8,935 nt of DNA from DAOTXN01 sp034435435. Its GTDB lineage: Bacteria; Chloroflexota; Anaerolineae; S140-20. The notes beneath the pieces are model-generated. The model made no database searches. It saw only the letters and a list, made by a program, of their open reading frames with translations, and was not told where the DNA came from. The stretch is from contig DAOTXN010000057.1 of assembly GCA_034435435.1 (NCBI GenBank), positions 1 to 8,935 of the forward strand, given 5' to 3'. Position numbers and translations under genes: made by a program. Of the stretch, positions 6,686-8,935 are shown one piece after another (positions within the stretch are counted from its first letter, which is position 1; each line of letters starts with the position of its first letter).

Positions 6686-6973
6686 ATGACCAAACGCAAA
6701 CGCCATAGTGCCGAGTTCAAGTTCAAAGTGGCCCTGGAGGCTGCGAAAGGCACCAAGACACTGAGCGAATTAGCCCAAGAGTATCAGCTACACCCCAGCC
6801 AGATCAGTGAATGGAAGCAAGAGTTGCTGGCCGAGGGGGTGCACATCTTCAGTCCAGGCCGTAGCCGGCCACAGCGCGAGCAGGCCGTACTGGAAACGCA
6901 ACTGTATGAACAGATCGGGCGACTCAAGGTGGAACTGGAGTGGCTGAAAAAAAAAGTTGCCCGACTCGATTGA
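6686..6973 (+). CDS. IS3-family OrfA, helix-turn-helix protein
   Basis: A 95-residue DNA-binding subunit of the IS3 transposase. ATG 6686 has GGAGG 5 bases upstream (6677-6681 region). MTKRKRHSAEFKFKVALEAA, then LSELAQEYQLHPSQISEWKQ, is the HTH_Tnp_1 domain that binds the terminal repeats (residues 1-52). Residues 68-92 form a leucine-zipper-like helix (YEQIGRLKVELEWLKKKVA) used for dimerisation and contact with OrfB. A run of nine A (6947-6955) lies just before the stop. A −1 slip there does not enter orfB: that frame closes at TGA 6985-6987 region, whereas orfB is in the +1 phase. The stop TGA 6971-6973 overlaps the binding site of orfB. Confidence 0.93.
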   Translation: MTKRKRHSAEFKFKVALEAAKGTKTLSELAQEYQLHPSQISEWKQELLAEGVHIFSPGRSRPQREQAVLETQLYEQIGRLKVELEWLKKKVARLD

Positions 6974-6983
6974 GGCCAAGCGC

Positions 6984-7808
6984 ATGATGGTCGAGTTCAA
7001 CCAGGCCCCCCTCAGCATTCGCCAGCAATGTGCACTGCTGGGCTTGAACCGCGCGACGTATTACTACGTTCCGGCTCAAGCGAGCGCGCTCAACTTGCAG
7101 TTGATGCGCTTGATCGATGCGCAGTACCTGAGAACGCCGTTCTACGGGTATCCCCGCATGACGGCTTATCTGCAGCATCAGGGCTACGCCGTCAACCCCA
7201 AGCGGGTGCGCCGGCTGATGCGGCAGATGGGCCTGGAGGCGGTTTACCCTAAACGGCAGACCACTGTCGCGGCTGCGGGACACAAGTTGTATCCCTATTT
7301 GTTGCGCCATCGGGTCATTGAGCGTCCCAATCAAGTCTGGAGCGCCGATATCACCTACATCCCGATGCAGCGGGGCTTTATGTACCTGGTGGCCATCCTG
7401 GATTGGTACAGCCGCTATGTGCTGGCCTGGCAACTCTCCAACACGCTGGACAGCCGCTTTTGCTTGGTCGCCTTGGAACAGGCCCTCACCCACGCTACGC
7501 CGGAGATCTTTAACACCGACCAGGGCGCGCAGTTCACCGCCCAGACCTTCACCGGGCGCTTGGAAGCAGCGGGGATTCGCGTGAGCATGGATGGACGTGG
7601 CCGGGCGCTGGACAATGTCTTCATCGAGCGTTTGTGGCGCTCGCTCAAGTACGAAGACATCTACCTGCGCGACTATGCCACCGTCCCGGACCTAGAAGCC
7701 GGCCTACACCGCTACTTCACGTTCTACAACTACGAACGCCCGCATCAAAGCTTGGGCTATCAAGTTCCTGTTAAAGTGCACGGAGGAGGTGAGAGCGCCT
7801 TGCCTTGA
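6984..7808 (+). CDS. IS3-family OrfB, DDE transposase
   Basis: The catalytic subunit, 274 residues from ATG 6984. An HTH_21-like region (RTPFYGYPRMTAYLQHQGY, then NPKRVRRLMRQMGL) precedes the rve integrase core. The catalytic triad is visible: Asp122 in WSADITYI, Asp179 in FNTDQGAQF and Glu215 in VFIERLWRSLKYE, with exactly 35 residues between the second Asp and the Glu, as the family requires. The end YNYERPHQSLGYQVP is the usual IS3 C-terminus. ATG 6984 is chosen because GAGG (6972-6975) is 8 bases upstream, overlapping the orfA stop, suggesting coupled reinitiation; a TTG at 6957 in the same frame would start inside orfA. No internal stop, so the enzyme looks functional. Confidence 0.93.
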   Translation: MMVEFNQAPLSIRQQCALLGLNRATYYYVPAQASALNLQLMRLIDAQYLRTPFYGYPRMTAYLQHQGYAVNPKRVRRLMRQMGLEAVYPKRQTTVAAAGHKLYPYLLRHRVIERPNQVWSADITYIPMQRGFMYLVAILDWYSRYVLAWQLSNTLDSRFCLVALEQALTHATPEIFNTDQGAQFTAQTFTGRLEAAGIRVSMDGRGRALDNVFIERLWRSLKYEDIYLRDYATVPDLEAGLHRYFTFYNYERPHQSLGYQVPVKVHGGGESALP

Positions 7809-8006
7809 CATTCGAAGACTTTGACCAATCCCACGGCTCCTGGTATAATGGACGCTGACCCCAAGAGGAAGGCGAGAGGGATTGGTCTTCTAAGCCAATC
7901 CATCTCGTCTTTCAGTTTCGGGGCCTGCCTCTGGCCGAACTGCCCCGAATTCGGAAGGATGAACCCGATTTCTTGACGCCATAACTTTCACCTACTTTGA
8001 CCCTTT
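7809..8006 (+). other. Non-coding right-end segment of the IS with strong hairpins
   Basis: About 200 bases without a gene. It holds a promoter-like pair (7821-7849), a hairpin of CGAGAGGGATTGG (7873-7885) with CCAATCCATCTCG (7895-7907), 12 of 13 bases paired around a 9-base loop, and a second stem TTCGGGGC (7917-7924) with GCCCCGAA (7942-7949). GACCAATCCC (7823-7832) is also perfectly complementary to GGGATTGGTC (7878-7887), so two folds compete for the same strand. A small structured RNA or a sequence that blocks read-through are possible; neither is shown. Confidence 0.5.
7821..7849 (+). promoter_or_regulatory. Sigma-70-type promoter near the right end of the IS, facing outward
   Basis: TTGACC (7821-7826), a 17-base spacer and a perfect TATAAT (7844-7849). 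Transcription would start near 7856, pass through the hairpins and run out of the right IS end, antisense to the 5' part of the disrupted DUF4258-like gene. Confidence 0.6.
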
Positions 8007-8034
8007 TGTGGTCCAAAGAATGGGGATAACCTCA
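8007..8034 (-). repeat. Right terminal inverted repeat of the IS3 element
   Basis: Read inward on the minus strand it begins TGAGGTTATCCCCA and ends TTGGACCACA. Its outermost TGA forms an immediate stop codon in the interrupted gene. Confidence 0.88.
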
Positions 8035-8286
8035 TCGCTTGGCTACGGCACAGAACCACCGCTGCCCCGTAGCCCGGTAGAAGAGGTACACAGCGGGATC
8101 GCTGCGGCTCTGCCGGATTTCATCCGGTTGTTCTAGCACTTCCTGCACCGCGGCCTCTCGCCCAGCCATAACGGGATGCTTGACGGTGGTAATCAACTCC
8201 CAGTAAGCGCAGGTCACACGAACCCGGAAACCCAGAGGCGTTCCGACCTCGAACAGCACTGCGCCCTCAAACAGGTTCTCCATCAT
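8032..8286 (-). pseudogene. 5' fragment of a DUF4258-like small protein, toxin-like (cassette C1, first gene)
   Basis: Encodes the first 84 residues of a protein cut by the IS; the TGA at 8032-8034 comes from the IS end. HPVMAGREAAVQEVLEQPDE, then IRQSRSDPAVYLFYR and RWFCAVAKR, is the pattern of DUF4258-like proteins, small folds related by some authors to RelE/barnase-type nucleases. The missing C-terminus lies at 6529-6609. Two adjacent ATG codons (8286 and 8283) are possible; AGGAG at 8288-8292 is only 1 base from the first and 4 from the second, so 8283 is the likelier start. An extended -10 lies directly upstream. The truncated product lacks the GDGFLITAYPTD strand, so it is probably inactive. 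A toxin role is inferred from the DUF2283 partner and the overlapping gene order. Confidence 0.8.
8035..8037. repeat. Right 3-bp target-site duplication of the IS3 element
   Basis: TCG, same as 6607-6609. Confidence 0.8.
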
Positions 8287-8292
8287 GCTCCT

Positions 8293-8301
8293 ATTATATC
8301 A
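8293..8301 (-). promoter_or_regulatory. Extended -10 element upstream of the C1 genes
   Basis: On the minus strand the bases read TGATATAAT, a perfect extended -10. Transcription would begin close to the start codons at 8283-8286, giving a very short or absent leader. No clear -35 is present (GAGAAG at the expected place). Own promoters are typical of toxin-antitoxin cassettes. Confidence 0.45.
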
Positions 8302-8331
8302 CATCGCGCCGTTTTCTTCTCTTCCCCTGCG

Positions 8332-8338
8332 GCCCAAC
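8332..8338 (-). other. attI: attI x cassette C1 junction core site
   Basis: On the minus strand the core GTTGGGC (8338 to 8332), extended to GTTGGGCCGCAG at 8327, is the same sequence found at the end of C1 (6312-6323). It marks the first base of the first cassette. The bases just upstream (TTACAA before GTTGGGC) resemble the ACAAA before GTTAGGC of the class 1 attI site, but no other attI feature can be verified. Recombination would fall between G8338 and T8337. Confidence 0.7.
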
Positions 8339-8357
8339 TTGTAAGTATACTGCCATC

Positions 8358-8397
8358 CTTACACCTAATCCCCCAGATTGGTGGGATTAGGTGGAAG
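8358..8397. other. Strong hairpin in the attI/leader zone
   Basis: CACCTAATCCC (8362-8372) and GGGATTAGGTG (8383-8393) pair perfectly over 11 bases around a 10-base loop; CTT and AAG extend the stem across one mismatch. No T-run follows on either strand, so it does not look like a simple terminator. It lies about 25 bases upstream of the first cassette junction. Confidence 0.6.
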
Positions 8398-8466
8398 TTT
8401 TGCCTTGTCAGGGAGCTCGGCGCGTTACACGGAGAGATTTCATCATAAACAGTCTTCCCGGCGTGT

Positions 8467-8489
8467 TAGGCCGCTATCTCGGCGGCCTA
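8467..8489. other. Hairpin next to a GTTAGGC core-like box
   Basis: TAGGCCGC (8467-8474) pairs perfectly with GCGGCCTA (8482-8489) around a 7-base loop, followed on the plus strand by TTTCT. It overlaps GTTAGGC (8465-8471), preceded by GCGT, the same context as the R'' boxes of the attC sites at 5022 and 3713. It may be a remnant attC half, part of attI, or a weak terminator ahead of intI. Confidence 0.4.
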
Positions 8490-8511
8490 TTTCTGGAAGA
8501 CCGGTTCGCAC

Positions 8512-8540
8512 TTGCCGCGATTCGACAAATACGGTATGAT
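8512..8540 (+). promoter_or_regulatory. Predicted promoter of the intI remnant
   Basis: TTGCCG (8512-8517), a 17-base spacer and TATGAT (8535-8540), about 70 bases upstream of the intI start codon. It diverges from the cassettes, as integrase promoters do. No clear LexA operator is seen. A cassette promoter (Pc) pointing left was looked for in 8339-8610 and not found with confidence. Confidence 0.45.
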
Positions 8541-8610
8541 GTGGGCGTATTGCTCCGGCAGGGGTAGTATAGCACAAACAAGTGGGGACTTCAAGAGGGA
8601 GAAAAAGACC

Positions 8611-8935
8611 ATGTCCGATCGTCCGCGCAACCTGCTCTACGCCGTTCGGGAGACCATCCGGCTCAAGCACTACTCCCCTCGCACCGAGGAAGCCTATGTC
8701 CATTGGATCAGACGCTTCCTCCTCTTTCACCCGCGAAGAAACCCTCCGCGTCCTCGGCTTTCTCAGTGGCACCTATCCGCTCATGGCCAAACTGCTCTAC
8801 GGCTGCGGCCTGCGCCTGAAGGAATGCCTGCAGCCGCCCGGCAGGCCGGCTTCTCCAGGCGCGTCAACTGCCACACCTTCCGCCACTGCTTTGCCACCCA
8901 CCTGCTGGAAGGGCGCCCGCCCGAGCGCCTCTTCG
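8611..8935 (+). pseudogene. intI: Degraded integron integrase (tyrosine recombinase), partial at the window edge
   Basis: Three blocks of an IntI-type recombinase are recognisable. Block 1 (8611-8730): an intact start with GAGGGAG 9 bases upstream of ATG, then MSDRPRNLLYAVRETIRLKH and YSPRTEEAYVHWIRRFLLFH, the N-terminal SAM-like DNA-binding domain. Block 2 (8732-8833), in the +1 frame: FLSGTYPLMAKLLYGCGLRL then KECL, catalytic box I with the first Arg. Block 3 (from about 8842), back in the first frame: VNCHTFRHCFATHLLE, box II with the HxxR pair. About 75-90 residues between blocks 1 and 2 and over 100 between 2 and 3, including the integron-specific insert, are missing relative to a normal IntI of roughly 320-340 residues. 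The first frame is open to the window edge but mistranslates block 2. A functional enzyme is excluded. Its position and divergent direction match a normal integron. Confidence 0.85.

Larger units (their letters stand above)
6610..8034 (+). mobile_element. IS3-family insertion sequence, 1425 bp, apparently complete
   Basis: Both ends start 5'-TG when read inward, and the terminal inverted repeats (6610-6637 and 8007-8034) match at 20 of 28 positions, sharing TTATCCCCA and TGGACCACA blocks. It carries orfA (HTH protein) and orfB (DDE transposase) in the usual order. It is flanked by CGA duplications and sits inside the DUF4258-like gene of cassette C1, with its genes running opposite to the cassette genes. 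About 225 bases past orfB are non-coding and unusually structured. Intact ends, a matching duplication and intact genes point to recent arrival. Confidence 0.93.

Noticed and set aside
6946..6987. Standard -1 programmed frameshift making an OrfAB fusion
   Set aside because: The -1 frame closes shortly after the A-run and does not lead into orfB, which is in the other phase.
8443..8772. A 109-codon open frame on the minus strand
   Set aside because: It is antisense to the intI remnant and its promoter, with no recognisable domain.
8611..8935. Reading the open frame as an intact small recombinase
   Set aside because: Box I is only found in another frame and two long spans of the catalytic domain are missing.

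Overview
The window holds a degraded integron, probably from the chromosome or a metagenomic contig of a Chloroflexota bacterium (Anaerolineae/Caldilineae-like). The taxonomic guess rests on a high-GC backbone, a secreted protein with a C-terminal YLPLVxR-type tail common in that phylum, and the style of the intI remnant; it is inference. The array reads on the minus strand, from right to left, and diverges from the integrase remnant, which is the standard integron layout.

Region by region, from the right. 8611-8935 is a broken integron integrase gene (intI) on the plus strand, with a promoter at 8512-8540. 8339-8610 is the leader/attI zone, with two strong hairpins. The first cassette starts at 8337. 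Five cassettes follow: C1 (6193-8337) carries a DUF4258-like gene overlapping a DUF2283 gene, a toxin-antitoxin-like pair split by a 1425-bp IS3-family element (6610-8034). C2 (4963-6192) encodes a coiled-coil protein of unknown function. C3 (3638-4962) encodes a Card1/Can2-like CARF plus PD-(D/E)XK protein. C4 (1257-3637) encodes a secreted, Ig-repeat protein. C5 (about 138-1256) encodes a membrane-anchored NACHT NTPase that ends right after the NTPase core. At 1-102 is the tail of an unrelated plus-strand gene, possibly a transposase, abutting a half attC.

The integron call rests on internal evidence. Four complete attC sites (6187-6318, 4957-5028, 3632-3719, 1251-1378) each have outer GTT/AAC boxes, inner arms that pair as 12 bases against 13 with one unpaired base, and a variable centre. 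In all four the unpaired base is on the arm next to the upstream gene's stop. Every cassette also starts with the same 9-13 bases that follow its own stop codon in inverted form (GTTGGGCCGCAG, GTTAGCGGGC, GTTAGCCTGC, GTTGGGCGG, GTTGGGCGGCAAC for C1 to C5). This is expected if each cassette once existed as a circle. Base composition changes sharply between cassettes (C4 very GC-rich, C3 AT-rich), as for genes of different origin.

Functionally the genes are independent cargo rather than a pathway, but three of five look related to defence or maintenance: a CARF nuclease with no CRISPR locus in view, a NACHT NTPase, and a toxin-antitoxin-like pair. With intI broken and IS material inside C1 and at the far end, the array is probably frozen unless an integrase acts in trans.
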